Below are positions 47,448-58,060 of a DNA stretch of 64,000 nucleotides, piece after piece. The stretch covers positions 1,068,467-1,132,466 of the forward strand of contig NZ_KB911459.1 of the NCBI RefSeq assembly GCF_000383475.1, in the 5' to 3' direction. Numbering within the stretch: position 1 is the first letter of the stretch; each line of letters begins with the position of its first letter. The stretch is from Microbacterium sp. 11MF. GTDB taxonomy: Bacteria; Actinomycetota; Actinomycetes; Actinomycetales; Microbacteriaceae. Below the pieces are notes generated by a model. It saw only the letters and a program-made list of their open reading frames with translations, searched no databases and was not told where the DNA came from. The position numbers and the translations under genes are program-made.

Positions 47448-49124
47448 TCAGTCCTTCGCCGCGTCGACCCGCACCTGCAGGTCGAGGCGGAAGTCGAGGG
47501 GGATGTCGCCGAAGAGGAGCCGGGTCGCCGCGTCCGCGGCCTGGCGCACCGCCTCCGCCGCCTGCTCCGCATGCGCGGCGGGTGCGTGGACGATGACCTC
47601 GTCGTGGAGGAAGAACGCGAGATGCGCCTGCCGCGAGTGGAGCGCGCCCGACCGGGGTGCGGCATCCTCGTCACCGGCGAACGGCAGCAGCGCGAGCCTC
47701 GCCCGCAGATCGCCGAGCCACGCGAGGGCCCATTCGGCCGCGGTTCCCTGCACGACGAAGTTCCGCGTGAACCGGCCCCGGTCGCGCGCGATGCGCCGGG
47801 CCTGGGTGCGGTCCGTCTCGGTCGCGTCGGGATCGCCCGCTCGACTCTGCACCGCGCGCCATCCGGGCGACGGAGGTGGACTGGACCGCCCGAGCCAGGT
47901 CGAGACGACGCCGCCCTCCTCGCCCACACGGGCTGCGTCGTCCACGAGTCCCATCGCCCGCGGATACGCCCGTCGGAGCGCCGGGACGAGGCGGCCGCTG
48001 TCCCCCGTCGTCGCGCCGTACATCGCGCCCAGCAGGGCGAATTTCGCCTCGGAGCGGGTACTGACCACGCCCCGCGAGACGATGCCCTCGTAGAGGTCGG
48101 TACCGCGCGCGCTGTCGGCCAGGGCGGCATCCCGCGACATCGCCGCCAGCACCCGAGGCTCGAGCTGCGCGACGTCGGCGACCACCAGCGTCCACCCCGG
48201 GTCCGCGCGGACGGCGGGGCGAAGCTGCCGCGGCAGCTGCAGCGCCCCGCCGCCCGACGACGCCCACCGGCCGGTCACGACGCCGCCGGGGACGTACACG
48301 GGACGGAACCGACCCTCCGGCGCCCACTCGTCGCGCCACGCCCACCCGTTCGCCGTGTACATCCGCATGAGCCGCTTGTACTCCAGGAGCGGTGCGACGA
48401 CCGGGTGGTGGTACTCCTTCAGCTCCCACTTGCTCGTCGACGTCGCGGCGACGCCGACGCGATGGAGCGCCCGCAGGAGCTTCGGCTGCGAATCGAGACT
48501 CGCGCCGGGATCCCCGAGAAGACCGCGGATCTCGCCCGCCAGGGCGACGATGCGCGCAGGTGGCCGGCCGCCGGAGTCCCGCTCGCCGAGCATCGCGGTC
48601 AGGATCTCGTCGTGAACCCGCCCGTCCCACGGCACGCCCGCCGCGTGCATCTCGGCCGCGACGAGGGCACCGACGGACTCGGCCGCGACGAGCAGCCGCA
48701 AGCTGGGAGCACCGGCGCCGATCACCCGCCGTTGCCGCTCGAACTCGGCGACCGCGGCATCGATGTCGTGCGGCGCCTCGCGGGAGCCGGGGTCGAGATC
48801 GAAGAGGGCGCTCGGACCGTCGTCCGAGACGGATGCCGCGGCATCCCACTCCGTCGCCCGTCGGAGCGCGTCGGTGTCGACTGCGAGGGCACTGTCACGC
48901 AGGATCGCGTGGGCGAGGCGAAGGTCGTGGCAGCGGGTGACGCGGACTCCCGCGGCGATCAGCGACGGATACCAGTGCGAGGTGTCGCTCCACACCCACC
49001 GCGTCGTATCACCCGCCCGACGGACGTGCTCGCGGAGGGACGACGCATCGACGAGCACACGGTCGACCGCCCGCCCGTCGACATCGAGCGAGACGAGGGA
49101 GATCCGCCCCTCGGAGGCGCCCAC
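47448..49124 (-). CDS. Family A DNA polymerase (exonuclease/polymerase protein)
   Basis: The product has the polymerase A motifs: motif A VVADVAQLEPRVLA, motif B RSEAKFALLGAMYGATTG, and motif C FFLHDEVIVHA. The N-terminal part probably corresponds to an exonuclease-like domain but its catalytic acids are not obvious. Actinobacteria carry this shorter enzyme, often named bifunctional 3'-5' exonuclease/DNA polymerase, besides PolI. The start is uncertain: the frame is open to 49298, but that overlaps the zinc-ribbon gene; a GTG at 49124 gives 558 residues. Confidence 0.85.
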   Translation of the reverse strand: MGASEGRISLVSLDVDGRAVDRVLVDASSLREHVRRAGDTTRWVWSDTSHWYPSLIAAGVRVTRCHDLRLAHAILRDSALAVDTDALRRATEWDAAASVSDDGPSALFDLDPGSREAPHDIDAAVAEFERQRRVIGAGAPSLRLLVAAESVGALVAAEMHAAGVPWDGRVHDEILTAMLGERDSGGRPPARIVALAGEIRGLLGDPGASLDSQPKLLRALHRVGVAATSTSKWELKEYHHPVVAPLLEYKRLMRMYTANGWAWRDEWAPEGRFRPVYVPGGVVTGRWASSGGGALQLPRQLRPAVRADPGWTLVVADVAQLEPRVLAAMSRDAALADSARGTDLYEGIVSRGVVSTRSEAKFALLGAMYGATTGDSGRLVPALRRAYPRAMGLVDDAARVGEEGGVVSTWLGRSSPPPSPGWRAVQSRAGDPDATETDRTQARRIARDRGRFTRNFVVQGTAAEWALAWLGDLRARLALLPFAGDEDAAPRSGALHSRQAHLAFFLHDEVIVHAPAAHAEQAAEAVRQAADAATRLLFGDIPLDFRLDLQVRVDAAKD

Positions 49125-49168
49125 GACGATCCACGGGACGGGACCGTCCGAGGGAGCGCCCGGATCGG

Positions 49169-49900
49169 TCAGAGCCCGGAGTCCTCGTCGCGAACGAGGA
49201 TGCAGCCGCACTCCGGGCACGTGACGACGTCCTCCTCCGCCGCGGCACGCACGGCGTTGAGGTCGGTGCCCGACAGGACCATGTGGCAGCCGCCGCACGT
49301 GCGACGCTGCAGGTGACCGGCACCGTTCCCGCGAGCGGCGAGGCTGTCGTACATGCCGACGAGGTCGGCGGGAAGCGACGCGGCGATCGCGGCACGGTCG
49401 CGGGTCGCAGCCTCGAGACGCGTGGTCGCCTCGGCGACGGTCGCCTTGGCCTCGGCGCTCAGTCGCGCCCCCTCTTCATTGACCGACGCGATGAGGGCCT
49501 CCTGCTCCGCCACAGCGGCTTCGGCGGCCTCGAGACGCTCCATGACCTCGAGCTCGGCGTCCTCCAGGTCGCTCTTGCGCCGGGCGAGCGAAGCGATCTC
49601 GTGCTCCAGCCCCTGGGCGTCCTTGACGCTCGACGTCGCGGCGAGCAGGTCGTTGTCGCGCGCGGTCCGGGCGTCGACGACAGCGACGTCGGACTGGATG
49701 CGGGCGAGTTCGGCCTTCGCATCGTCGCGCTCACCGAGCCGACGCGTCAGCTCGGCCGAGTGGGTCGCGCGCTCCGCCAGCAGCTCCTTCACGCGTGCGG
49801 CCTGCGCGGGGTTCTGTCGCGCGTGATCCGCGCGGCGCACGGCGATGTCGGCGTCGGCGAGATCGAGGAGGCGGCGCTGGTCGGTAAAGCTGGCTTTCAC
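49169..49900 (-). CDS. Coiled-coil protein with C-terminal zinc ribbon
   Basis: The GTG at 49900 (GGAGG just before) gives 243 residues. A long antiparallel coiled coil (about 5-175, RVKELLAERATHSAELTRRL and so on) ends in a zinc ribbon: CGGC and CPECG with four Cys. This is the DUF164/CT398-type family, widespread in actinobacteria; the molecular role is not settled. It lies upstream of the polymerase gene on the same strand. Confidence 0.88.
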   Translation of the reverse strand: MKASFTDQRRLLDLADADIAVRRADHARQNPAQAARVKELLAERATHSAELTRRLGERDDAKAELARIQSDVAVVDARTARDNDLLAATSSVKDAQGLEHEIASLARRKSDLEDAELEVMERLEAAEAAVAEQEALIASVNEEGARLSAEAKATVAEATTRLEAATRDRAAIAASLPADLVGMYDSLAARGNGAGHLQRRTCGGCHMVLSGTDLNAVRAAAEEDVVTCPECGCILVRDEDSGL

Positions 49901-50007
49901 GTCCTCCAACCTACCCCGCGGGCGACCGGCCGTCGGGGCGACGGCTTCAGACAGGATGCCGCGACGCACTAACATTGCGTGCCGGAATCGCGCGGGAGGA
50001 GAACAGC

Positions 50008-51507
50008 ATGAGCGTGCTGCGCACCAAGACGGTCGAACAGTCGATCGCCGACACCGAAGAGCCCGAGTTCAAACTCAAGAAATCGCTCTCGGCCCTCGAC
50101 CTCACGGTCTTCGGCGTCGGCGTCGTCATTGGCGCCGGGATCTTCACCCTGACCGGACGCGCCGCCCATGAGGTCGCCGGCCCCGCGATCGTCATCAGCT
50201 TCGTCGTGGCCGCCATCGCGTGCGGGCTCGCAGCCATGTGTTACGCCGAGTTCGCGTCCACGGTCCCCGTGTCGGGGTCGGCCTACACCTTCTCCTACGC
50301 ATCGCTCGGCGAGCTCTTCGCCTGGATCATCGGATGGGATCTGATCCTCGAGATGTTCCTGGGGGCGAGCGTCGTCGCGCAGGGGTGGAGCGCCTACCTC
50401 GGATCGCTCATGGAGCAGCTCGGCGCCCCGATCCCCGCCGCGATCGGATACGGCGGGTCGATCGACCTGATGGCCGTCCTCCTGGTGGTGGTCCTCGGCG
50501 TGCTGATCACCGTCGGCATCCGGGAGTCCCTTCGGGTGAACCTCGTGCTCGTCGCGGTGAAGCTGTTCATCGTCCTGTTCGTGATCGTCGCGGGACTGAT
50601 GTTCGTCAACCCCGCGAACTACTCCCCCTTCGTGCCGGACGCAGCTCCCCGCGAGACCGCCTCGGGACTCACCCAGCCGCTCCTGCAGTTCTTCTCGGGC
50701 ATCGAGCCGACCGCGTTCGGCGTCGGCGGCATCTTCGCGGGCGCCGCCCTCGTCTTCTTCGCGTACATCGGGTTCGACGTCGTCGCGACGACGGCGGAGG
50801 AGACCAAGCGCCCGCAGCGCGACCTGCCGATCGGCATCATCGCCTCGCTCATCATCTGCACGGTGCTCTACGGCGCCGTCGCTCTCGTCGTCACCGGCAT
50901 GGTGCCCTACGACAAGCTCGACCCCGCCGCGGCGCTCGCCAACGCGTTCGCGTTCCACGGCCAGACCTGGATGGCGACCGTCATCTCGGCGGGCGCCGTG
51001 GCCGGCCTCACGACGGTCGTGCTGACCCTCATGATCGGTGCGACGCGCATCATCTTCGCGATGTCGCGCGACGCCCTCCTGCCGCGCGGGCTCGCGAAGG
51101 TACACCCCCGGTTCCGCACCCCGTGGGTCATCTCGGCGATCGTGACGGTCATCGTCGCCCTCGTCGCCGGCCTCACGCCGGTCGGCGTGCTCGAGGAGAT
51201 GGTCAACATCGGCACGCTGTCGGCGTTCGTGCTCGTCTCGGTCGGCGTCATCGTCCTCCGCCGTCGGCGTCCGGATCTGGAGCGCGGCTTCCGCGTCCCG
51301 CTGAATCCGTGGCTGCCGGCACTGTCGGTGATCGTCTGCGTCTATCTGATGCTCAACCTGACCGTCGAGACGTGGCTGCGCTTCCTCATCTGGCTCGCCA
51401 TCGGCTTCGTGATCTACTTCGCGTACTCACGTCGTCACTCGCGTCTCGGCAAGGGCGGCGACCTGTACATCGACCCCGCGACACCGAAGGTCGCCGGTCG
51501 GGACTGA
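50008..51507 (+). CDS. Amino-acid permease, APC superfamily
   Basis: The ATG at 50008 (GGGAGGAG upstream) gives 499 residues. About 12 membrane helices are visible, beginning with GVGVVIGAGIFTLTG, the conserved helix 1 Gly-rich motif of APC transporters, and FAYIGFDVVATTAEE, typical of cationic amino-acid transporters (CAT subgroup). The C-terminus is a short basic tail. It imports amino acids, probably basic ones, by cation or antiport coupling; specificity is not proven. Confidence 0.92.
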   Translation: MSVLRTKTVEQSIADTEEPEFKLKKSLSALDLTVFGVGVVIGAGIFTLTGRAAHEVAGPAIVISFVVAAIACGLAAMCYAEFASTVPVSGSAYTFSYASLGELFAWIIGWDLILEMFLGASVVAQGWSAYLGSLMEQLGAPIPAAIGYGGSIDLMAVLLVVVLGVLITVGIRESLRVNLVLVAVKLFIVLFVIVAGLMFVNPANYSPFVPDAAPRETASGLTQPLLQFFSGIEPTAFGVGGIFAGAALVFFAYIGFDVVATTAEETKRPQRDLPIGIIASLIICTVLYGAVALVVTGMVPYDKLDPAAALANAFAFHGQTWMATVISAGAVAGLTTVVLTLMIGATRIIFAMSRDALLPRGLAKVHPRFRTPWVISAIVTVIVALVAGLTPVGVLEEMVNIGTLSAFVLVSVGVIVLRRRRPDLERGFRVPLNPWLPALSVIVCVYLMLNLTVETWLRFLIWLAIGFVIYFAYSRRHSRLGKGGDLYIDPATPKVAGRD

Positions 51508-51527
51508 GGGGAGCGGCGGGATGCCGG

Positions 51528-51603
51528 TGGTGGGCCCTGCCGGGATCGAACCGACGACATCCACGGTGTAAACGTGGCGCTCTACCAGCTGAGCTAAAGG
51601 CCC
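51528..51603 (-). tRNA. tRNA-Val (anticodon TAC)
   Basis: On the minus strand: acceptor GGGCCTT pairs with AGGGCCC (one T-G pair), D arm GCTC/GAGC, anticodon loop TTTACAC (TAC) and T arm GTCGG TTCGATC CCGGC. A discriminator A and CCA are encoded. It reads GTA. Confidence 0.96.
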
Positions 51604-51752
51604 TGACGTACCGAGTCTAGGGCGCCCGCGCGGCGTCCAGCACCGGGCCGTATGGGTAGGCTGAGGACAAGCGAGTTGTGCGCGGCGAACAAGCGCGCCC
51701 TCGCTCGATCCCTCCTTCCTGGCACGATCTGCCAGGCGACGAAAGGCCTCTT

Positions 51753-54479
51753 GTGACTGTCAACGATCAGGATCCGTACTCGCAGGGCCCGCAGGACAGC
51801 GACCCGGAAGAGACGTCGGAGTGGCAGGATTCCCTGCGCCAACTCGTCGACGCCCGCGGAGCGAGCCGCGGCCGCGAGATCATGCTGAGCCTGCTGCAGA
51901 GCTCGCGTGAACTGCACCTCAACGTCCCGCAGGTCCCCACGACGGACTACATCAACACGATCCCCGTCGACAGCGAGCCGGAGTTCCCGGGCGACGAAGA
52001 GGTGGAGCGCCGCTACCGCAGCTGGATCCGCTGGAACGCCGCCCTCACGGTGCACCGTGCGCAGCGCCCCGGCATCGGTGTCGGCGGCCACATCTCCACG
52101 TACGCGTCGTCGGCGGCACTGTACGAGGTCGGCTTCAACCACTTCTTCCGCGGTCCGGACCACGAGAGCGGTGGCGACCAGGTCTTCTTCCAGGGGCACG
52201 CCTCCCCCGGCATGTACGCCCGCTCGTTCCTCGAGGGCGGCCTGACGACGCAGCAGCTCGACGGGTTCCGCCAGGAGGCATCCGCTGCCCCTCACGGCCT
52301 GCCGTCGTACCCGCACCCGCGCCTCATGCCGGACTACTGGCAGTTCCCGACCGTCTCGATGGGCCTCGGTCCCATCAACGCCATCTACCAGGCGATGACG
52401 AACAAGTACCTCACCAACCGCGGCGTCAAGGATCTCTCCGACGCCCACGTGTGGGCCTTCCTCGGCGACGGCGAGATGGACGAGGTCGAGAGCCGCGGCC
52501 AGCTGCAGGTCGCCGCCAACGAGGGCCTCGACAACCTGACTTTCGTCGTCAACTGCAACCTGCAGCGCCTCGACGGCCCCGTTCGCGGCAACGGCAAGAT
52601 CGTCCAGGAGCTCGAGAGCTTCTTCCGCGGTGCCGGCTGGAACGTCATCAAGGTCGTCTGGGGTCGCGAGTGGGACGACCTGCTCTCCCGCGACCAGGAC
52701 GGCGCGTTGCTCAACCTCATGAACAGCACCCCCGACGGCGACTTCCAGACGTATAAGGCCGAGAACGGCGCGTACGTCCGTGAGCACTTCTTCGGCCGCG
52801 ACGAGCGCGCCGCAGCCCTTGTCAAGGACTACTCCGACGAGCAGATCTGGAACCTCAAGCGCGGTGGCCACGACTACCGCAAGGTCTTCGCGGCGTACAA
52901 GGCGGCCATGGAGCACAAGGGCCAGCCGACCGTCATCCTGGCGAAGACCGTCAAGGGCTACGGGCTCGGCCCGCACTTCGAGGGGCGCAACGCGACGCAC
53001 CAGATGAAGAAGATGACCCTCGACGACCTCAAGCTGTTCCGCGACCAGATGCACATCCCGCTGACGGACGCCCAGCTCGAAGAGAACCCCTACGAGCCGC
53101 CGTACTACCACCCGGGCGCCGAGGACGAGACCATCAAGTACATGGTCGAGCGGCGTCGCGCACTGGGCGGCACGCTCCCGCAGCGTCGCAGCACGCACAC
53201 CTCGCTGAGCCTCCCCGACGACAGCGTGTACGCGCTGCCGAAGAAGGGGTCGGGCACGCAGGAGGTCGCCACCACGATGGCGTTCGTGCGGCTGCTCAAG
53301 GATCTGCTGCGCTCGAAGGACTTCGGCCACCGCATCGTGCCGATCATCCCAGACGAGGCACGCACGTTCGGTATGGACGCGTACTTCCCGACGGCGAAGA
53401 TCTACAACCCCAACGGGCAGAACTACACGTCCGTCGACCGCGAGCTGCTCCTGGCCTACAAGGAGAGCCCGCAGGGTCAGATCATGCACGTGGGCATCAA
53501 CGAGGCCGGCGCCCTCGCCGCCTTCACCGGTGTCGGCACGTCCTACGCGACCCACGGCGAGCCGCTCATCCCGGTCTACGTCTTCTACTCGATGTTCGGC
53601 TTCCAGCGCACGGGCGACGCTCAGTGGGCCGCCGGCGACCAGATGGCGCGCGGGTTCATCATCGGCGCCACGGCCGGCCGCACCACCCTCACGGGTGAGG
53701 GCCTGCAGCACGCCGACGGCCACTCGCACCTGCTCGCCTCGACCAACCCGGCGACCGTCTCGTACGACCCGGCCTACGGCTACGAGATCGCGCACATCGT
53801 GCAGTCCGGTCTCGAGCGCATGTACGGCGGGGAGCACGAGGACCCGAACGTCATGTACTACATCACGGTCTACAACGAGCCGATCGTCCAGCCCAAGGAG
53901 CCGGAGGATGTCGACGTCGACGGCATCGTCCGCGGCATCCACCGCGTCTCGACCGGTGAGGGCGAGGGGCACCGCGCCCAGATCCTCGCGTCGGGCGTCG
54001 GCCTGGCGTGGGCGCACGAGGCGCAGAAACTCCTCAAGGACGACTGGGGCGTCGTGGCCGACGTCTGGTCGGTGACCAGCTGGACCGAGCTCCGCCGCGA
54101 CGGCCTCGCCGCAGACGAGCACAACTTCCTGCACCCGACCGACGAGCCCAAGACGGCCTACATCACCGAGAAGCTCCGCGACTCGGAGGGGCCCGTCGTC
54201 GCCGTCAGCGACTTCATGCACGCCGTCCAGGACCAGATCCGCCAGTGGGTCCCGCGCCGTTACGCGACGCTCGGTGCCGACGGCTTCGGCTTCTCGGACA
54301 CACGTGCCGCGGCTCGTCGTCAGTTCAAGATCGACGGCCCGTCGATCGTCGTGCGGACCCTGCAGGCCCTGGCCGAGGACGGCGTCGTCGACCGCGGCCT
54401 GTCGGCACAGGCGATCGAGAAGTACCGCCTGCACGACGTCAACGCCGGCACCTCCGGCAACGCGGGCGGCGAAGCCTGA
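51753..54479 (+). CDS. aceE: Pyruvate dehydrogenase E1, homodimeric
   Basis: The GTG at 51753 (GAAAGG upstream) gives 908 residues, normal for AceE. It has the thiamine diphosphate region with [14 protein letters not shown] (about residue 238) and [24 protein letters not shown], typical of the homodimeric E1, and [21 protein letters not shown] in the C-terminal part. The enzyme decarboxylates pyruvate and passes acetyl to lipoyl-E2 to form acetyl-CoA. It lies just before the fatty-acid synthesis cluster that uses acetyl-CoA. Confidence 0.97.
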   Translation: MTVNDQDPYSQGPQDSDPEETSEWQDSLRQLVDARGASRGREIMLSLLQSSRELHLNVPQVPTTDYINTIPVDSEPEFPGDEEVERRYRSWIRWNAALTVHRAQRPGIGVGGHISTYASSAALYEVGFNHFFRGPDHESGGDQVFFQGHASPGMYARSFLEGGLTTQQLDGFRQEASAAPHGLPSYPHPRLMPDYWQFPTVSMGLGPINAIYQAMTNKYLTNRGVKDLSDAHVWAFLGDGEMDEVESRGQLQVAANEGLDNLTFVVNCNLQRLDGPVRGNGKIVQELESFFRGAGWNVIKVVWGREWDDLLSRDQDGALLNLMNSTPDGDFQTYKAENGAYVREHFFGRDERAAALVKDYSDEQIWNLKRGGHDYRKVFAAYKAAMEHKGQPTVILAKTVKGYGLGPHFEGRNATHQMKKMTLDDLKLFRDQMHIPLTDAQLEENPYEPPYYHPGAEDETIKYMVERRRALGGTLPQRRSTHTSLSLPDDSVYALPKKGSGTQEVATTMAFVRLLKDLLRSKDFGHRIVPIIPDEARTFGMDAYFPTAKIYNPNGQNYTSVDRELLLAYKESPQGQIMHVGINEAGALAAFTGVGTSYATHGEPLIPVYVFYSMFGFQRTGDAQWAAGDQMARGFIIGATAGRTTLTGEGLQHADGHSHLLASTNPATVSYDPAYGYEIAHIVQSGLERMYGGEHEDPNVMYYITVYNEPIVQPKEPEDVDVDGIVRGIHRVSTGEGEGHRAQILASGVGLAWAHEAQKLLKDDWGVVADVWSVTSWTELRRDGLAADEHNFLHPTDEPKTAYITEKLRDSEGPVVAVSDFMHAVQDQIRQWVPRRYATLGADGFGFSDTRAAARRQFKIDGPSIVVRTLQALAEDGVVDRGLSAQAIEKYRLHDVNAGTSGNAGGEA

Positions 54480-54487
54480 CCCGCGCG

Positions 54488-55690
54488 ATGACCGAACGGC
54501 CGACCGCCCAGGAGAAGGCGGAGACACTCGCGTGGCTCCGCCGGATCTCGGGAGATCTCGCGACCACCACGCTCCGGAGGCTCGAGGAGTACCTGCCCTG
54601 GTACGCCGAGATGCCTCCGGGGCGCCGGTCGGCCGTCGGTCTCGTCGCCCAGTCGGGCATCTCGTCCTTCGTCGACTGGTACGACGACCCGAACTCGACG
54701 CCGTGGATCGCGGCCGACGTCTTCGCGTCGGCGCCCCGCGAGCTGCTGCGGAGCATTAGCCTCACCCAGACGCTCCAGCTCATCAAGGTGACGGTCGAGA
54801 CCACCGAGGAACGCGTCGCCGGACGGGGCAACGGACTGCGCGAGAGCATCCTGCTCTACTCGCGCGAGGTCGCCTTCGCCGCGGCGGACGTCTACGCCCG
54901 GGCTGCGGAAGCACGCGGCTTATGGGATGCCCGCCTAGAGGCGCTCGTCGTCGACTCGATCCTCACGGGCGAGGCCGATGAGGAGCTCCCGAGCCGCATC
55001 GCCGCCCTCGGCTGGCACGGCCACGGCGAGGTCGCGGTCCTCGTGGGCACGACTCCCCCGCAGCTCGACGTCGACCAGGTGCGCCGCACGGCGCGGAAGC
55101 TCGGCGTCGACGTGCTCATCGGAGTGCAGGGCTCCCGCCTGGTTCTCGTCATCGGTCGGGCCGACCAGAGCGGCCGCGAGGATGCCGAAGAGCTGCCCTT
55201 CGCCGAGATCGCGACGCGCCTCGAGCCGGGGTTCGGAAGCGGTCACCTCGTGCTGGGGCCCACGGCATCCGCCCTGCTCGACGCAGGACTGAGCGCCCGG
55301 GCGGCCCTGGCCGGATTCGCGGTCGCCAAGTCGTGGCGGAACGCCCCGCGCCCCGTGGACGCCGACGACCTGCTTCCCGAGCGCGCTCTTGCGGGCGATC
55401 CGCTCGCGAAGGCCACGCTCATCGAACGGATCTACCGCCCGCTGCAGGCGCACTCGACGGATCTCGTCACGACGCTCTGGAGCTACCTCGACAACGGTCG
55501 CTCGCTCGAGGCGACGGCCCGCGAACTGTTCGTACATCCCAACACGGTCCGCTACCGACTCAAGCGGGTCTCCGACGTCATCGGATGGGATGCCACAGGT
55601 CCCCGTGAGGCTCTGATCCTGCAGACGGCGCTCATCCTCGGCTCGATCGGCGGCGACGTGACCCGCCGTCGCCCCGTGCGCCGAACCTGA
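54488..55690 (+). CDS. fasR: PucR-family regulator of fatty acid synthesis
   Basis: The 400-residue protein from the ATG at 54488 ends in the PucR/CdaR-type HTH (LWSYLDNGRSLEATARELFVHPNTVRYRLKRVSDVIGWD). The N-terminal part is a divergent sensor with a GGDEF-like beta region. Position directly before fabD-fabH-acpP-fabF is that of FasR in actinobacteria, a regulator of this operon. It starts 8 bp after aceE. Name by context and family; binding is not shown. Confidence 0.88.
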   Translation: MTERPTAQEKAETLAWLRRISGDLATTTLRRLEEYLPWYAEMPPGRRSAVGLVAQSGISSFVDWYDDPNSTPWIAADVFASAPRELLRSISLTQTLQLIKVTVETTEERVAGRGNGLRESILLYSREVAFAAADVYARAAEARGLWDARLEALVVDSILTGEADEELPSRIAALGWHGHGEVAVLVGTTPPQLDVDQVRRTARKLGVDVLIGVQGSRLVLVIGRADQSGREDAEELPFAEIATRLEPGFGSGHLVLGPTASALLDAGLSARAALAGFAVAKSWRNAPRPVDADDLLPERALAGDPLAKATLIERIYRPLQAHSTDLVTTLWSYLDNGRSLEATARELFVHPNTVRYRLKRVSDVIGWDATGPREALILQTALILGSIGGDVTRRRPVRRT

Positions 55691-55776
55691 TCTCTGTACG
55701 ACTCGAACAAACGGATCGCACTTTCTTGTGCGCTCACCGACAGCAACGACGACTCGAACTTGCAAGGATGGAAACC

Positions 55777-56694
55777 GTGATCATCGCCGTCTTCCCGGGT
55801 CAGGGCTCTCAGACCCCCGGGTTCCTCACTCCGTGGCTGGAGACCGAGGGCACCCGTGAGCTCCTCGAGCAGTACTCCGCCTACGCCGAGGTCGACCTGG
55901 TCGCGGCGGGCACCGAGTGGGATGCCGACCGCATCCGCGACACCAAGGTCGCCCAGCCGCTCATCGTCGCCGCCAGCCTGCTGTCGTGGCGCGCGCTGGT
56001 CGACGCCGGTCATCGCCCCCACGGCGTCGCCGGACACTCCGTCGGTGAAATCGCCGCGCTGGTCGCCGCCGGCGTCCTCACGGAAGAGGACGGCATGCGC
56101 CTGGTCAGCATCCGCGGCCGCGCCATGGCCGAGGCCGCCGCTCTCGAGCAGACCGGCATGAGCGCGGTCGTGGGCGGCGACGAGGCCACGGTCCTCGCCC
56201 GCCTGGAAGAGCTCGACCTGACGCCGGCCAACTACAACGGCGGCGGACAGATCGTCGCAGCCGGGGCGCTTCCGGCTCTCGCCGAGCTCGGCTCCGACGC
56301 GCCGCGCGGCAGCCGGGTCATCCCGCTGCAGGTCGCGGGCGCATTCCACACGCGGTACATGGCACCGGCCGTCGAGACCCTCCGCACGGCTGCGGCCGCG
56401 GTGGAGGCATCCGATCCCGCTCTGACGCTCTGGAGCAACCGCGACGGCGGGACCGTCTCGGACGGCCGCGCCGCGGTCGACCTCCTCGTGGCGCAGGTTG
56501 CGAACCCCGTCCGATGGGACCTATGCATGGCCTCGTTCGCCGAGAACGAGGTGGCCGGCATCATCGAGCTCGCTCCCGCCGGCACCCTCGTCGGACTCGC
56601 CAAGCGCGGGTTGCGCGGCGTACCGTCTGTTGCGGTGAAGACGCCCGAGGACCTCGCCGCCGCGAACGCCCTCCTGACCGGAGAGAACGCATGA
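55777..56694 (+). CDS. fabD: Malonyl-CoA:ACP transacylase
   Basis: The GTG at 55777, 8 nt after AAGGA, gives 305 residues. The nucleophile motif GHSVGEIAAL is present (Ser about residue 89), with FPGQGSQ at the start and GAFHTRYM with the second His near residue 190. The enzyme loads malonyl groups onto ACP for chain elongation. An ATG 9 nt earlier is possible. It overlaps fabH by 4 bp. Confidence 0.96.
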   Translation: MIIAVFPGQGSQTPGFLTPWLETEGTRELLEQYSAYAEVDLVAAGTEWDADRIRDTKVAQPLIVAASLLSWRALVDAGHRPHGVAGHSVGEIAALVAAGVLTEEDGMRLVSIRGRAMAEAAALEQTGMSAVVGGDEATVLARLEELDLTPANYNGGGQIVAAGALPALAELGSDAPRGSRVIPLQVAGAFHTRYMAPAVETLRTAAAAVEASDPALTLWSNRDGGTVSDGRAAVDLLVAQVANPVRWDLCMASFAENEVAGIIELAPAGTLVGLAKRGLRGVPSVAVKTPEDLAAANALLTGENA

Positions 56695-57692
56695 CCCCCC
56701 AGCTGATCCAGCCCACCGGCGCGGCGCACACCCGCATCTACGCGTACGGCGCCGCCCGCGGTGAGAACGCGGTCCCCAACGAGGACCTGATCGAGCCGAT
56801 CAACTCGAGCGACGAATGGATCCGTCAGCGCACCGGCATCATCACGCGAGTACGAGCGGATGCCGGTACCACGGCGATCGACCTCGCGTCGGACGCCGCG
56901 GCCGAAGCCATCGAGCGCTCCGGCGTCCCGGCCGACAAGATCGACGCCGTCATCGTGGCGACGATCTCGAACCCCAAGCAGACCCCGTCCGTGTCGGCGA
57001 TCGTGGCCGACCGCGTCGGCGCGAATCCGGCCGCCGCCTACGACCTGAACGCCGCGTGCGCCGGATTCGCCTACGGCGTCGCGCAGGCGGACGCCCTCAT
57101 CCGTGCGGGTGCCGCGCACTACGCGGTCGTCATCGGCACCGAGAAGCTCAGCGACGTCGTCGACCCGACCGACCGATCGATTTCGTTCCTGCTCGGGGAC
57201 GGTGCCGGCGCGGTCGTCATCGGCCCCAGCGACACGCCCGGCATCGGCCCGACCATTTGGGGATCGGACGGCTCGAAAGCGGATGCCGTGGGCATGAACC
57301 ACACGCTGACCGAGTTCCGCGACGGTGTCGCCCCCTGGCCGACGCTCCGTCAGGAAGGGCCCACCGTGTTCCGCTGGGCCGTCTGGGAGATGGTCAAGGT
57401 CGCCCGGCAGGCGATCGAGGCCGCGGGGATCACGCCCGACGACCTCGCGGCCTTCGTGCCCCACCAGGCCAACATGCGCATCATCGACGAGTTCGCCAAG
57501 CAGCTGAAGCTGCCCGACACCGTCGTGATCGGTCGCGATATCGAGACGACGGGCAACACCTCGGCGGCATCCATCCCGCTGGCCACCCACCGTCTTCTCG
57601 ACGAGCACCCCGAGCTCAGCGGCGGCCTCGCCCTGCAGATCGGTTTCGGCGCCGGGCTCGTGTTCGGCGCACAGGTCGTCGTCCTCCCGTGA
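56691..57692 (+). CDS. fabH: Beta-ketoacyl-ACP synthase III
   Basis: The 333-residue enzyme starts fatty-acid synthesis by joining acyl-CoA and malonyl-ACP. The triad is visible: Cys in NAACAGFAYG, His in VPHQANMRI, and Asn in ETTGNTSAASIP. The ATG overlaps the fabD stop (ATGA), showing coupling. Substrate preference for branched starters, common in actinobacteria, cannot be read. Confidence 0.97.
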   Translation: MTPQLIQPTGAAHTRIYAYGAARGENAVPNEDLIEPINSSDEWIRQRTGIITRVRADAGTTAIDLASDAAAEAIERSGVPADKIDAVIVATISNPKQTPSVSAIVADRVGANPAAAYDLNAACAGFAYGVAQADALIRAGAAHYAVVIGTEKLSDVVDPTDRSISFLLGDGAGAVVIGPSDTPGIGPTIWGSDGSKADAVGMNHTLTEFRDGVAPWPTLRQEGPTVFRWAVWEMVKVARQAIEAAGITPDDLAAFVPHQANMRIIDEFAKQLKLPDTVVIGRDIETTGNTSAASIPLATHRLLDEHPELSGGLALQIGFGAGLVFGAQVVVLP

Positions 57693-57761
57693 CGACGGCC
57701 GTCCCCCACCTAAACTGACTACCGGCCCGGCTGGGCCGACCCCCACAGAAGGAGAAATCCC

Positions 57762-58010
57762 ATGGCATTCACCAACGACGAGGTCCTCGCCGGCCTGGCT
57801 GAGCTCATCACCGACGAGACCGGTATCTCGTCCGACGAGGTCGCCCTCGAGAAGTCGTTCACGGACGACCTCGACATCGACTCGATCTCGATGATGACGA
57901 TCGTCGTCAACGCCGAGGAGAAGTTCGGCGTCACCATCCCCGACGACGAGGTCAAGAACCTCAAGACCGTCGGCGACGCCGTCACCTACATCACGTCCAA
58001 CCAGGCCTGA
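57762..58010 (+). CDS. acpP: Acyl carrier protein
   Basis: The 82-residue acidic protein has the phosphopantetheine site DIDS (Ser about residue 40) in DDLDIDSISMMTIV, and AGAAGGAG upstream of its ATG. It carries the growing acyl chain between FabD, FabH and FabF. Length and charge are normal. Confidence 0.97.
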   Translation: MAFTNDEVLAGLAELITDETGISSDEVALEKSFTDDLDIDSISMMTIVVNAEEKFGVTIPDDEVKNLKTVGDAVTYITSNQA

Positions 58011-58060
58011 TCCGCGCGTCCGGTGGGGGTCCGCCCCCACCGGAGCAGCACGAGGGAATC

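Noticed and set aside
51594..54527. Minus-strand frame of 977 codons over aceE
   Set aside because: It is the antisense of the complete aceE; no ribosome binding site and no domain; GC-rich wobble bases create such frames.
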